NCBI GenBank assembly: GCA_964456985.1
Contig: CAYWDH010000003.1
Coordinates: forward strand, 67,764-131,763
Reading direction: 5' to 3'
DNA: 64,000 bases
DNA from: WJMT01 sp964456985
GTDB lineage: Bacteria > Acidobacteriota > Aminicenantia > Aminicenantales > Aminicenantaceae
Under the pieces are notes generated by a model. It made no database searches. It had not been told where the DNA came from and saw nothing but the letters and a program-made list of their open reading frames with translations. The position numbers were made by a program, and so were the translations under genes. Shown here one piece after another: positions 26,056-34,588 of this stretch. How positions within the stretch are numbered: the first letter of the stretch is position 1; every line of letters begins with the position of its first letter.

Positions 26056-26613
26056 TCATAACTTAATTTTTGAATTGCTTGTGATAAACTTCGTAAAACT
26101 TTTAACAGCCGGAACCTGTGAGTTTTCCAATCCGGGAATTAACACGACCGGCCAGGCAGGGATTGTGAGAGCGCCTTGAGAGGCATCGATATCAGTCATG
26201 GCCTTCTGGCCTTCCTTTCTCATATCAAAGAGTTCTTTTTCCATTGCCTCAGCTTTCTTGAGTACCTTAACAAACTCCCGGAACTTGCCTTCAAAAATCT
26301 TCAAGTATTTAGCATTGATTTCATCCCTGGCTGACATCCTCTTCTCATTAAGAAGAGAGGCCATGATCTTTAGTTTCTTCTTTCCCGTTTCAAACTCCTC
26401 TTTCAGAGCTGTTTTTTTCTTCAGTATCTTTTCTCTTTCCTTTTTGATTCCCTCTGCTCTGGGATCATCTAGGATCTGATACTTTAACCACTGTTCCTCA
26501 AGTGGTTCATACTCTTCATTGAGCTGAGAAATTTCACTCTCAATGGCGTTTACTTCCGGCCCAAGACCGTTAAGTTTTTCCTTCAATTCCATATACTCTT
26601 TTACTTTTTCCAT
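26056..26613 (-). CDS. Coiled-coil protein of the satellite element
   Basis: 185 residues from ATG 26613, chosen for AAAGGAG 8 bases upstream; the longer frame to 26685 overlaps the terminase. Residues about 5-140 are almost all charged helix with heptad-like spacing (long coiled coil), and the C-terminal 40 residues are hydrophobic/Pro-rich (TIPAWPVVLIPG). It directly follows terL. It could be a scaffold- or size-determination-like factor, but no homology is visible. Confidence 0.6.
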   Translation of the reverse strand: MEKVKEYMELKEKLNGLGPEVNAIESEISQLNEEYEPLEEQWLKYQILDDPRAEGIKKEREKILKKKTALKEEFETGKKKLKIMASLLNEKRMSARDEINAKYLKIFEGKFREFVKVLKKAEAMEKELFDMRKEGQKAMTDIDASQGALTIPAWPVVLIPGLENSQVPAVKSFTKFITSNSKIKL

Positions 26614-26650
26614 TTTTTTGTCTCCTTTCATTGCCATACACTCATGACAA

Positions 26651-28141
26651 TTATTTATCAAAATAACCATGCAGAGCCTTTTCAAGGGTCACTGCTTTTT
26701 GGTCCTTTACAAGCGATGGTTTCCTTTCGTCATCATCGTCATCACCCAAATCTAACAGCATAAATCCGCACGTTTGGCGATTTTTTATCATCGTGCAACT
26801 TCCCGCACATGCATTAGCCAGGTCATCATGAAGCCCCCGGGGATGATCAACACTGTCTTTTTGTTTCCCAGTCCTTCTCTCAAGCTGTCTGAGCTCCATT
26901 GTCTGGCGCTTATGGTCCAGGAGTTCAACCTGGCCCTGCATAACCATAGGTAAAAACTCCAAGTAAATATCTGACTTTGAATGCTCACTGTTCTTATAAG
27001 TGATCCCCTCTTTCTGAAATTCAGAGCTGCACCATTCCCCAGAATATCGGTCCCCAGTACATGAAGAGACACCATATTTCTTCATTACCTTTGCAAAATC
27101 CTTCACCACGTCCTGGGGTCTGAAAGGCGGGTATTTTGCCATTATGAAATCTTGAACTATCTTCCCTCTGCTTTTGTGAGTTATTGAAAGGGTCATCGCA
27201 TCCCCTCTGCCTCCACTTGGATCCACAAAGGCAAAATGCGAACAGCTTTGACTCTTATTTAACTCAAAGCGCCCGGGGATAATCACAGCCTCAAGCGCAT
27301 CAGTGGAGAGAAATGTTTCCAAGTCTTCCCGGAATCCTGATCCAATTCCATATTCAGCTTGAGCTGCTGAGTAGTCTTCTTTTAATGCTTTCTCTATAAC
27401 AGCCTTTGAATAAGTCGGATTCATATCCAGGGTCCCGGCCTTCCAAACAAGCGTCTCTGGATCCTCTGTCCCGTATTTATCCCGGAACGCTTCGTAAAGA
27501 ACGCCCTGCCTTGAATACCCGGTTGATATCCCTAAGAGAAGCGAGCCCTCTACGTTTCCAAGTGAAGGCCTGAGAGCTGTCAATATTTCCTTATCAGGAT
27601 TAGCTGAATACTCAGAGCGCCAAAATGCCAGTTCATCACAAACTACAGCTAGAATGGCAAATCCTCTTAAACTCCGGTAACTACAAGTATGGACCGCAAT
27701 CACGATGTTATTCCTGAGTTCAATCTCTTCTTTGGTTTCACTCAAGACTTTACCTTTAAAGATGGGGATGCTGAGGATTGATTTTACATAATTAAAAATA
27801 ACCCCGGCTTGTTTTTTATCAGTTGCCAGACACATGATATATCCCTTCTCACCTGGCCCCAGTTTATCTTTCCAGTTCCTAAATAAAGCCAGATAACAAA
27901 GGATAAGAGCTGATATGAATGACTTCCCTCCCCGTCTTCCGATAATCAGAAAGGCTTCTTTGAAAGGTTTTGATGGTGGTTTCTTCCGGCCAGTATGTTT
28001 CTGGTATGCCTTAAGTTCCTTTGATGTCATAGGCAAAGAAAAGATTGCCTTGAGACATACCTTCCAATTAAACCAGGTCTTTTGATTTTTGATAAGCCTT
28101 CCAAACGTCTTCCTGTCTTCAAATTCCTTTATTATGTCCAT
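26651..28141 (-). CDS. Phage-type terminase large subunit (ATPase-nuclease)
   Basis: 496 residues. The ATPase has Walker A GRRGGKS (68-74) and Walker B ILAVVCDE (169-170 Asp-Glu). The RNase H-like nuclease begins FAFVDPSGG (Asp 307) and continues with CTGDRYSG and the final HDDLANA motif. All expected catalytic acids appear present, so it should cut and pump DNA into a prohead. No portal or capsid gene accompanies it, so capsids must come from elsewhere if it is functional. AAGGTGAG lies upstream of ATG 28141. Confidence 0.92.
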   Translation of the reverse strand: MDIIKEFEDRKTFGRLIKNQKTWFNWKVCLKAIFSLPMTSKELKAYQKHTGRKKPPSKPFKEAFLIIGRRGGKSFISALILCYLALFRNWKDKLGPGEKGYIMCLATDKKQAGVIFNYVKSILSIPIFKGKVLSETKEEIELRNNIVIAVHTCSYRSLRGFAILAVVCDELAFWRSEYSANPDKEILTALRPSLGNVEGSLLLGISTGYSRQGVLYEAFRDKYGTEDPETLVWKAGTLDMNPTYSKAVIEKALKEDYSAAQAEYGIGSGFREDLETFLSTDALEAVIIPGRFELNKSQSCSHFAFVDPSGGRGDAMTLSITHKSRGKIVQDFIMAKYPPFRPQDVVKDFAKVMKKYGVSSCTGDRYSGEWCSSEFQKEGITYKNSEHSKSDIYLEFLPMVMQGQVELLDHKRQTMELRQLERRTGKQKDSVDHPRGLHDDLANACAGSCTMIKNRQTCGFMLLDLGDDDDDERKPSLVKDQKAVTLEKALHGYFDK

Positions 28142-28218
28142 TTCTCACCTTTCTCTTGAGAGCAAAGCCCAGAAACGCCGTATAACGAACGATCTCTTCT
28201 TTACATGGGTAAAACCAC

Positions 28219-28680
28219 TCATTCTTTCCCCTCTTTATCATCCTGTGAAGCCTTTTCCTCAGCATCTCGTTGTTTTATGTATGTGTCTAAGTCCAAGACC
28301 TCTTCAGCTTCTTTCTTATCCAAACCAAGAGCGATCAGGTTTTGTCTGATCGTATTCATGAAAGCAAGAAACTGATTCCCTAAAACCGGCTGAAGCTCTA
28401 TCACTCCGTTTTTCCTCTTATCCGGTCTGAGGATCCCTGCATCTTTGCAATAAACAGAAGCTAATAGAACCACTCCAAAAGCCTCGACTGTGCTCTTGAT
28501 CAATATCTGTTTGGCTGCTGTCATAGTTCCACCTTGCATATCCTGGAGCTGGGCCTCCATATCCTCTAAGTATTTCTGAAGTTTCCTATGACCTCGGACA
28601 GAAGGATTTATCCGGCCCTGATCAAGCCAGCTATAAACACCATGTTTGGGGTTCTTTTTCTTTATCTTCTTTTCAGTCAT
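28219..28680 (-). CDS. Putative terminase small subunit or packaging-associated protein
   Basis: 153 residues immediately upstream of terL in the same orientation, the usual position for terS. The N-terminus is basic (EKKIKKKNPKHGVYSWLDQGRINPSVRGHRKLQKYL) and could carry a helix-turn-helix; the rest is helical with an acidic C-terminus. I see no diagnostic terS motif, so the call rests mainly on position and size. A specificity subunit would decide which DNA is packaged. Confidence 0.5.
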   Translation of the reverse strand: MTEKKIKKKNPKHGVYSWLDQGRINPSVRGHRKLQKYLEDMEAQLQDMQGGTMTAAKQILIKSTVEAFGVVLLASVYCKDAGILRPDKRKNGVIELQPVLGNQFLAFMNTIRQNLIALGLDKKEAEEVLDLDTYIKQRDAEEKASQDDKEGKE

Positions 28681-29000
28681 TAATAAATACCTCTCAAAAG
28701 TGTCCCCGATTGTATGTAAATTGACTCATATTGAGTCTTATCGTTCCTGATTTTAAAGAGTCGAACACGACAGAAAACACGACACTCAGCAAAATAAATG
28801 AAGCCTCTACCAGGGGAAAACAGCCTTGAGACCGTTGGACTAGACGTACGGGGGGCGGAGACGTTTCTTTGAAGTATTGAGACAATTTTTCAGTGTTTTT
28901 GATTTGCTTCTTTTTCATCAACAACCAAATAAAAACCCCGTACAAAATTATTTTAGTGAAAACATTTGTAAGTATATAATATATAATAAGATAGCTGTAT

Positions 29001-29100
29001 TCACCCGGGGGTGAAAACGTGAATTCATGAAAGTGTGTTTTCAGGGGGGGGTGAAAACGTGTAACTATATTTTTTTTCAATGACTTATGCTCACGTTTTC
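29001..29100. other. Candidate replication origin with iteron-like repeats
   Basis: The 449-base gap 28681-29129 has no convincing gene. It contains TGAAAACGTG at 29012-29021 and 29052-29061, each preceded by a run of 5-8 G and exactly 40 bases apart. A diverged copy TGAAAGTGTG is at 29028-29037 and an inverted GAAAACGTG at 29092-29100. The first copy overlaps TCACCC-GG-GGGTGA (29001-29014). The site lies directly after the primase-helicase gene, where satellite origins (for example in SaPI elements) usually lie. The rest of the gap is A+T-rich apart from a G-run near 28853. Confidence 0.55.
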
Positions 29101-29129
29101 CGATTAGTAAGGTGTGCGGGGTATTCATT

Positions 29130-30944
29130 TTATTTTAACCTCAATTTCTTCATAGATTTTCCCTCGAAATTGACATCTGGCCTTTCAATCCGGCCTTCAT
29201 CTTCCAGCCTTTTAATAGTGTTGTGGATGGTGGTCTGGCTTGCTTTATCAGCTAAAAGCTCGATAATATCCTTCTGGAACATCTCACCGTTATTGTCTCT
29301 GAGGAGCTGTTCAATCGTTTCTGGCAAGATTTTTTTCCCCATTTCACTCCATATATCGGAGAGGCTGAAAAGAAGGCTGTCCCCTTTCCTTTCAACGGCA
29401 AATTTTTGAGGCCATTCCCCATGACGGGTGGTAACTTCCATAGTCGCATAATGGTTATATGACCATGTCAAAGTCTGGTGCTTATATCGGCTGTCTAAAA
29501 ACTCCATAGCTACTGTGACATCAGCAGCGTTTGCAATCGTGGAGGATCCCATAAAACGGCCAACTGTTGAAATGAAGATGTCTTCTTTAGGTTTATTTGA
29601 AAAATGGTGAACAACGACTAGCCCCACATTGTAATCAGTCTTTAACTGAAGCAAAAAACCCAGGACTTCACTCACTGCCTTGAGATTGTTCGTATCAATA
29701 CAAAAGGTATAGAATGGATCAAGAATCAATAAATCCGGCTCATGGAGATCAAGCATCCTGATAAGTCTTTCCCGGTCCTTTTTTTGATTTAAATTCCAGG
29801 GACTTCCGGTTGTTGTCCGCTGTTTGAACCTTCCTCTAAGATCAAAGGCTCTTTCGGACTGCATTTTGAAAAGTCTGTCTTTCATCCCGGAAAGGCTCAC
29901 CTCTTGCTGGAGGTAAAGACATCGACCTGGTTTTTCTATGATGAAATCACTATGTAAAAATGGGGACCTTCCGGCTGCATAATGGAGACCAAGACTAGTG
30001 ACACAAAGGCTTTTTCCAACTCCCTTAATGGCTCCCAATAAGGTAAATCCCCTTCGTTCGACAAGAGACTTGATTTGCCATTCTATAGGCGGTATATCCA
30101 TATTTAGGATATTTTCAACAGTTTCAGCCTCAAAGCCCTCTATCCCATAAGCTGAAGTATTATCAGCTATCTTCTGAAGCTGTTCTCTTATTTCTTCTTT
30201 GCTCTTTGAGTCATGAAGCTCCAACCAGTTTGATACATCTTCCCCCTCTTTTTCTAATCCAGGTAGATTTATAATCTTTACCTTTTTAGCATATTTACTT
30301 ATGTCTTCAGCCCTCTGCTCTGCTTCCTTTTCCGCTCCAACATCCATGCAGATGAAAACAACTTTATCTTTGAAGAACTTTGAATATTCTGATTTCCAAT
30401 GATCTTTGCCAAAGGGAAAAGTAGTCGCTGTCAATCCAGCCTGTCTTCTCACGTTGTCAACGTCTTTTTCCCCCTCCAGCAACCAGACTTCAGATGCTTT
30501 TATTACTTCCGGCAAGTGGTAAGGAACTCTACGGATGCCTTTCATGTTCCTATCAGCTTTAAAAGACTTTGGTTTGAATTTTAGTATCTTGTAAAGTTCC
30601 TGGTATTTTTCATCCGGATAAGGATAAGAGGCCACCGGCTTTGATTTATACTTTCTTTTTAGCTGGTTATCATTCAGATTAAAGCGTTTTGCCAGGTCCT
30701 TAATTGCCTCTTTTCTGGACTTATCAAAGAACATCTCTTCAAAATTAATGATGTCACCTTTTCTGTCACACCCAAAACATTTGAAGGCATAATTTCCATT
30801 TTCTTGAAATACATTGAATGAAGGGACTTTGTCCTCATGATCAGGAAAGGGACAATGCGTTTTATTGCCATTGAATCGGGCCCCAGTGACTGACTCGATA
30901 TAGGATTTAAGATTTTGCCTCTTCAGCTCTTCAATCAGATTCAT
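29130..30944 (-). CDS. Primase-helicase (CHC2 zinc finger, Toprim, RepA-like AAA ATPase)
   Basis: 604 residues. An N-terminal CHC2 zinc finger has C31, H36, C56 and C59 (HCPFPDHED, FKCFGCDRKGD). A Toprim domain follows with WLLEGEKDVDN and VFICMDVGAE. A RepA/AAA_25-type helicase is next, with Walker A GAIKGVGKS near residue 305 and LLILDPFYTF. The last 70 residues are a winged helix (GEMFQKDIIELLADKASQTTIHNTIKRLEDEGRI). This multi-domain initiator/primase is typical of satellite and plasmid replicons and should start replication at the iteron region downstream. Its start overlaps the Xis-like gene by 14 bases. Confidence 0.9.
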   Translation of the reverse strand: MNLIEELKRQNLKSYIESVTGARFNGNKTHCPFPDHEDKVPSFNVFQENGNYAFKCFGCDRKGDIINFEEMFFDKSRKEAIKDLAKRFNLNDNQLKRKYKSKPVASYPYPDEKYQELYKILKFKPKSFKADRNMKGIRRVPYHLPEVIKASEVWLLEGEKDVDNVRRQAGLTATTFPFGKDHWKSEYSKFFKDKVVFICMDVGAEKEAEQRAEDISKYAKKVKIINLPGLEKEGEDVSNWLELHDSKSKEEIREQLQKIADNTSAYGIEGFEAETVENILNMDIPPIEWQIKSLVERRGFTLLGAIKGVGKSLCVTSLGLHYAAGRSPFLHSDFIIEKPGRCLYLQQEVSLSGMKDRLFKMQSERAFDLRGRFKQRTTTGSPWNLNQKKDRERLIRMLDLHEPDLLILDPFYTFCIDTNNLKAVSEVLGFLLQLKTDYNVGLVVVHHFSNKPKEDIFISTVGRFMGSSTIANAADVTVAMEFLDSRYKHQTLTWSYNHYATMEVTTRHGEWPQKFAVERKGDSLLFSLSDIWSEMGKKILPETIEQLLRDNNGEMFQKDIIELLADKASQTTIHNTIKRLEDEGRIERPDVNFEGKSMKKLRLK

Positions 30945-31125
30945 TCTGGCCTCCTATCCTTTGCCTTTCCAGCATTTCATTCAAGGCTCTCAGGTCCACA
31001 CGTACGGACCTGCCGATTTTGCTTGCCGGAATTTCCCCCTTATCAATCTGGCGCCTTATTGTTATCGGATGTTTTGAGAGGTAAACCGCAGCCTCATTGA
31101 CGGTTATATATCGGCGTTCGATCAT
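30931..31125 (-). CDS. Excisionase/HTH_17-family DNA-binding protein
   Basis: 64 residues. RYITVNEAAVYLSKHPITIRRQIDKGEIPASKIGRSVRVDLRALNEML is a textbook excisionase-family helix-turn-helix plus wing. It is a second copy of this fold in the element, distinct from the gene at 24549. It overlaps both neighbours (1 base with the XRE gene, 14 with the primase), so the three are translated together. Likely either the excisionase or a regulator of replication. Confidence 0.85.
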   Translation of the reverse strand: MIERRYITVNEAAVYLSKHPITIRRQIDKGEIPASKIGRSVRVDLRALNEMLERQRIGGQNESD

Positions 31126-31328
31126 CAGATATCCCCTTCTCTGAAAAGCCTTTCCGGATCATCGACTCTGAGCAACTCTGCGAGTTTTTTCCTGTGTTCT
31201 GAATTCGGATTTCGAGAGCCCTTTTCCCACCTGGAAACAAGAGATGCATCGATACCCAAAAATTTGGCGATTTGGCCTTGCTTGAGTCCCATCAATTCTC
31301 TTGTAAAACGTAACTTATGTCGTGGCAT
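31125..31328 (-). CDS. XRE-family (Cro/CI-like) repressor
   Basis: 67 residues: RFTRELMGLKQGQIAKFLGIDASLVSRWEKGSRNPN is a clear XRE helix-turn-helix. There is no dimerisation or peptidase-sensitive domain, so it is Cro-like in size. It heads the leftward Xis-primase operon and faces the rightward gene at 31409 across an 80-base region with overlapping promoters and an inverted repeat, a likely lysis/lysogeny-type switch. Confidence 0.88.
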   Translation of the reverse strand: MPRHKLRFTRELMGLKQGQIAKFLGIDASLVSRWEKGSRNPNSEHRKKLAELLRVDDPERLFREGDI

Positions 31329-31332
31329 AATC

Positions 31333-31387
31333 TTGACTTTCCTCTGTCATTAGAGTATATTGTGCCTAACATAAGTTCATATGTCAG
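31333..31387. promoter_or_regulatory. Divergent overlapping promoters with operator (switch region)
   Basis: Rightward: TTGACT (31333-31338), 17 bp, TATATT (31356-31361), start near 31368. Leftward: CTGACA (31382-31387 on the plus strand as TGTCAG), 17 bp, CACAAT (31359-31364). The inverted repeat ACATA-AGTTCA-TATGT (31369-31384) lies on the rightward start and against the leftward -35, so a protein bound there would affect both. Confidence 0.65.
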
Positions 31388-31408
31388 TAGCCAGCTCGTG
31401 GGTAAAAA

Positions 31409-32371
31409 ATGCGACAGCGAAAGATTGAAAGATTAAAAGAAAAAGAGAAACTAAGAAAGATCTATGAAAGAGATCTGTATAAATTAAGAGAGCCTTATCT
31501 GACTTGGTTAAGAAGAATCTATAAGGACTTAAAAAAAGGGATATCCCATAATTATAAATGCAACTGCGCTTCTTGTTTGTATCATTTCTTAAAAAAAAGA
31601 AACCCAAGCTCCCGGATAGATAAAGAGAATTTTTTCCTCTACTGGCTCTCCTATCAGTTCATAAAAATAAAAAACGATAATAAACTCCCTTTTTTAATCA
31701 AAAATTCAGACATAAAGAGAAACTGGGATGAAAATTACCCTGATTTCATAGATAGTGAAATACTAGTTCTGTATTGCAAGGTTTCAGACATTGATCCAGA
31801 TTCTATGTATGACAGAATTACAAATAAAGAACATTTAAGGATAATCACCCGGTATGATAAAAAATACAATATCCCCCGTTTAATCAAGGCACGTAAAGAT
31901 TTGATTGACTTACTCCCCTTTAAGATAAGCCCTTTAATCGCAGAGGCCAGCAGATTTCTTGAGATAATAAAGGATGAAACTGATCAAGAGCTCCCCCCTG
32001 CTGTTTTATTATTCCCGGATGAAACCCTTATTGATTTTTATAAACTTATATATAAAGCAAGGAAAGTATGTGCTTATATAATAAAGAGAAAAGAACAAAA
32101 GATATTTAAACATCGAGAAATTATGAGAAATTGTCATATTCAAAAAGAAGATCTGCTTTTAATAATTGAATATCTTAAAAGAAATAGAATAATTAATACA
32201 GATGATAAAGAAATAAGCAAAAGTTCAAAATGGGAGTACTGGAGCAGTATCTATCTGAATAGAATAAATCTCATGATGGAATGCTTAGAAGATATCAAGC
32301 CTTTTTCTGTTTTCGATGCAAAAGAGATATTTAATAAGCAGATCCTTTCGAATTCTATCGCTCCCCATTAA
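31409..32371 (+). CDS. Hypothetical protein transcribed divergently from the repressor
   Basis: 320 residues with a long basic coiled start (RQRKIERLKEKEKLRKIYERDLYKLREPYLTWLRRI). A short Cys pair follows (KCNCASCLYHF) that could bind zinc. Near the end is a winged-helix-like segment (HREIMRNCHIQKEDLLLIIEYLKRNRII). No family recognised. In phage-inducible islands the gene in this position (opposite the replication operon) encodes the master repressor, which is a possible role here but lacks motif support. Base composition is A+T-rich like the cargo to its right. Weak ribosome site. Confidence 0.6.
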   Translation: MRQRKIERLKEKEKLRKIYERDLYKLREPYLTWLRRIYKDLKKGISHNYKCNCASCLYHFLKKRNPSSRIDKENFFLYWLSYQFIKIKNDNKLPFLIKNSDIKRNWDENYPDFIDSEILVLYCKVSDIDPDSMYDRITNKEHLRIITRYDKKYNIPRLIKARKDLIDLLPFKISPLIAEASRFLEIIKDETDQELPPAVLLFPDETLIDFYKLIYKARKVCAYIIKRKEQKIFKHREIMRNCHIQKEDLLLIIEYLKRNRIINTDDKEISKSSKWEYWSSIYLNRINLMMECLEDIKPFSVFDAKEIFNKQILSNSIAPH

Positions 32372-32431
32372 TATTGTGAGGCTGTGATTATTGTTTGTTT
32401 TTATAGGACCTTCACGATGTTGGGGCACAAA

Positions 32432-32602
32432 TTATTTTGCCTCATACTTAAAGGTAAGTACAGGATCATCTTTAATCTTATTAATGAAGATTTTTGTTTT
32501 TTCATTCATTTGTCTTTTATAATTCTCTGCTTCTTTTTCCATTATATTTAGGAAATATTCATCACTATATTTTTTTTTCTTAGTTGATATTTTTTTACTC
32601 AT
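32432..32602 (-). CDS. Small basic protein, last gene of the cargo operon
   Basis: 56 residues from ATG 32602, chosen because it overlaps the Ntn-hydrolase stop by 8 bases (TATGAGTAA type) and has GAGGAT just upstream inside that gene, a sign of translational coupling. It is Lys/Glu-rich helix (ISTKKKKYSDEYFLNIMEKEAENY...). No family recognised. It could be a substrate, adaptor or antitoxin-like partner of the protease gene. Confidence 0.6.
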   Translation of the reverse strand: MSKKISTKKKKYSDEYFLNIMEKEAENYKRQMNEKTKIFINKIKDDPVLTFKYEAK

Positions 32603-33620
32603 ATATATCCTCTTCAAATAAACTAACATTAATTTTTTGAGGAGTCAAATCCCGAAATCCATCTCTTTTTGTAATATATCCCACTCTTATTTTGCTTCCA
32701 ACTGTTGGAACGCCAACAACAAATCTCTGTCTCCCATATGTAATATATATAAGGAATATTACAAAATCAACTGCATTTTGTATTGAAAACAAATTAAAGG
32801 GAACTTGATATTTTGCTAATTTGAATGGAATTTTTTCCTTAATCTCTAAAGTGGGAGTATTACTTATTTTTTTCTTATCAAATTTAATTTTTTGTGATTC
32901 CAATTCCGAAAAAATATGATCTCGAGTATGTTTTTCCATTTTTTTTAGGGTAGAACTTACTTTAGATTCAATCCCAAAAAAGATGTCATTTAACGTTTTC
33001 TTTTCCATCCCATTTAAGAACCTTTCAATAGCATCGCTTTGACCTGTTGCTGTCATTGAATAGGAATTATTTTTGTTAATTGCTTCCAATTTGTTTTTTG
33101 GGAAATCTAATTTATAAATCTTTCCAAATATTTCCTTTGAAGAGAATCCTCCAATTAAAAACGTTAACATAGGGCCAGTCTGGGTGTTAGGAAGGCTAGA
33201 GAAATTTTCTGAATATATTCCAGATATATACTTTTTAAAATCTTCAACAAGAGACTTCATCTTAAATTCCTTTTTTACATCATCAAATTTGGGCAGCAAA
33301 TCTGAGAATTCATAAATTAGACTTTCTATGCTTCTTTGCCCTAATGAGGAAATACCGCTGATCAAGATTCCTATTGGATAGTCTTTTATAGACATAATTT
33401 TATTTTCGTAACCTAATGAATTAATTACTACAGGCATTTTTTTCATTGAGTTAACGTCAATAATAGGCTTATTTGTTTCAGGATTTAAAATAGGTTCATT
33501 TTTTTTGCTTATTAATGGCTTTCCTGATCCTGGTACAAAAAATGATTTCACCTGTGAACCTAAACTATCACATCCCAAAACAATACCATCTTTGCAATGT
33601 AGCATAATATTTATTGTCAT
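32595..33620 (-). CDS. Proteasome-like Ntn hydrolase (putative self-activating threonine protease)
   Basis: 341 residues. After Met removal, Thr is residue 1 (TINIMLHCKDGIVLGCDSLGS), and Asp falls at position 17, as in proteasome beta subunits (T1, D17). An insertion of about 50 residues follows. The fold then continues: ENKIMSIKDYPIGILISGISSLGQRS fits the Lys33 region and the S-G-x2-(A/S) helix start; MLTFLIGGFSSKEIFGKIYKLD fits the central strands; YSMTATGQSDAIERFLN fits the G-S-G-S helix segment. A C-terminal region FVVGVPTVGSKIRVGYITKRDG completes the sandwich. It is a cargo gene with a strong AGGAGGG site. Substrate unknown; a defence role is inferred from context. Confidence 0.75.
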   Translation of the reverse strand: MTINIMLHCKDGIVLGCDSLGSQVKSFFVPGSGKPLISKKNEPILNPETNKPIIDVNSMKKMPVVINSLGYENKIMSIKDYPIGILISGISSLGQRSIESLIYEFSDLLPKFDDVKKEFKMKSLVEDFKKYISGIYSENFSSLPNTQTGPMLTFLIGGFSSKEIFGKIYKLDFPKNKLEAINKNNSYSMTATGQSDAIERFLNGMEKKTLNDIFFGIESKVSSTLKKMEKHTRDHIFSELESQKIKFDKKKISNTPTLEIKEKIPFKLAKYQVPFNLFSIQNAVDFVIFLIYITYGRQRFVVGVPTVGSKIRVGYITKRDGFRDLTPQKINVSLFEEDIYE

Positions 33621-33671
33621 CTTTCCCTCCTTGTATATATATTAATAATTTGCTTTTTTCTATGATCTTGC

Positions 33672-34526
33672 TCAAATAGTATTATTTCTTAACCAAAGCA
33701 AAAAATCATACGATTTCTTACAATTATGAGGGAAACTTAATAATAAAAGTCTTAATTCATCGGATTTTACTTCTCCTGCAATAGGATGCACAGCTTCATT
33801 TCTTTGAATTCTAATCGCATTAAAAAGAGAAAATAAATAATGATTACTTCCTTCATGAATATTATAGGAAATCTTATTTTCATCTATTAGTTTATCCAAA
33901 GTCTCAGAAACTAAATTAAAAAGATTTGAGAATTTTCTATACTTCATAGAACTTTGCATCTTTCTTTTCAAATCTTGATCAGTAGTAGAATTTTCTATTG
34001 CTTCTGAAAGTAAATAAATTATTTTTTCTGCAGCAGCTCCAAGCATTACAGCAGAAGCAAATAAATATCTTCCGTTAAATGTTTTAAGGGCTTCATTTAC
34101 ATACTGAATAATTACGTTATCAATAGTTGAAACATTTCCCTTTAAGAAATTTATATAACCATCTATATCTTCTGGAATTACCTTTTCTTCGCTACTTATC
34201 CATTTTTTACCATAACTAGTTATTTTATAAGAATTCCACGCACCATAACTTCCATAATTAGGAGTAACAGGTTTAGGAATAATTATTTCATGAAGAATTA
34301 AATAAGTATAACATTCAACAATTAGGGCTTCTAGCTTTTTATTATTGTGACCAATATAATTGTAATGCTCAATTGGATTATCAGTAGAAGGCTTGTCAAT
34401 TAATTTTGCATCTACCATTTTTTCAATAGTTCTAATAATCAAAGTATTATGTGATCCTTCTCTTATCTCTTTTAAACTTTCTTTCATATATTTTAAGACT
34501 ATCCCTTTTTTTAACATATTAATCAT
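33672..34526 (-). CDS. Winged-helix plus HEPN-like protein (putative RNase effector)
   Basis: 284 residues from ATG 34526 (AAAGGAG 6 bases upstream; a TTG at 34532 is not needed). Residues about 5-110 look like a winged helix ending in the typical wing (GAWNSYKITSYGKKWI). Residues about 125-284 are helical with an R-x4-H motif (RNEAVHP, Arg242-His247), the active-site pattern of HEPN ribonucleases, in a DUF4145-like helical setting (GRYLFASAVMLGAAAEKIIYLL). Between the TM protein and the Ntn hydrolase genes, about 50 bases from each. HEPN proteins are common toxic effectors in defence systems; activity here is inferred. Confidence 0.68.
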   Translation of the reverse strand: MINMLKKGIVLKYMKESLKEIREGSHNTLIIRTIEKMVDAKLIDKPSTDNPIEHYNYIGHNNKKLEALIVECYTYLILHEIIIPKPVTPNYGSYGAWNSYKITSYGKKWISSEEKVIPEDIDGYINFLKGNVSTIDNVIIQYVNEALKTFNGRYLFASAVMLGAAAEKIIYLLSEAIENSTTDQDLKRKMQSSMKYRKFSNLFNLVSETLDKLIDENKISYNIHEGSNHYLFSLFNAIRIQRNEAVHPIAGEVKSDELRLLLLSFPHNCKKSYDFLLWLRNNTI

Positions 34527-34588
34527 AACCAACTCCTTTTAGAAAATATCATTTTCCCTTCATCTTATATAATGAGTTTTCTTTTGCT

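Noticed and set aside
28694..29128. 144-codon minus-strand frame between primase and putative terS
   Set aside because: It runs through the G-runs and iteron-like repeats, has only a weak GAGG site, and its sequence has no family character. I treat the region as the non-coding origin, though a short protein from an inner Met is not excluded.
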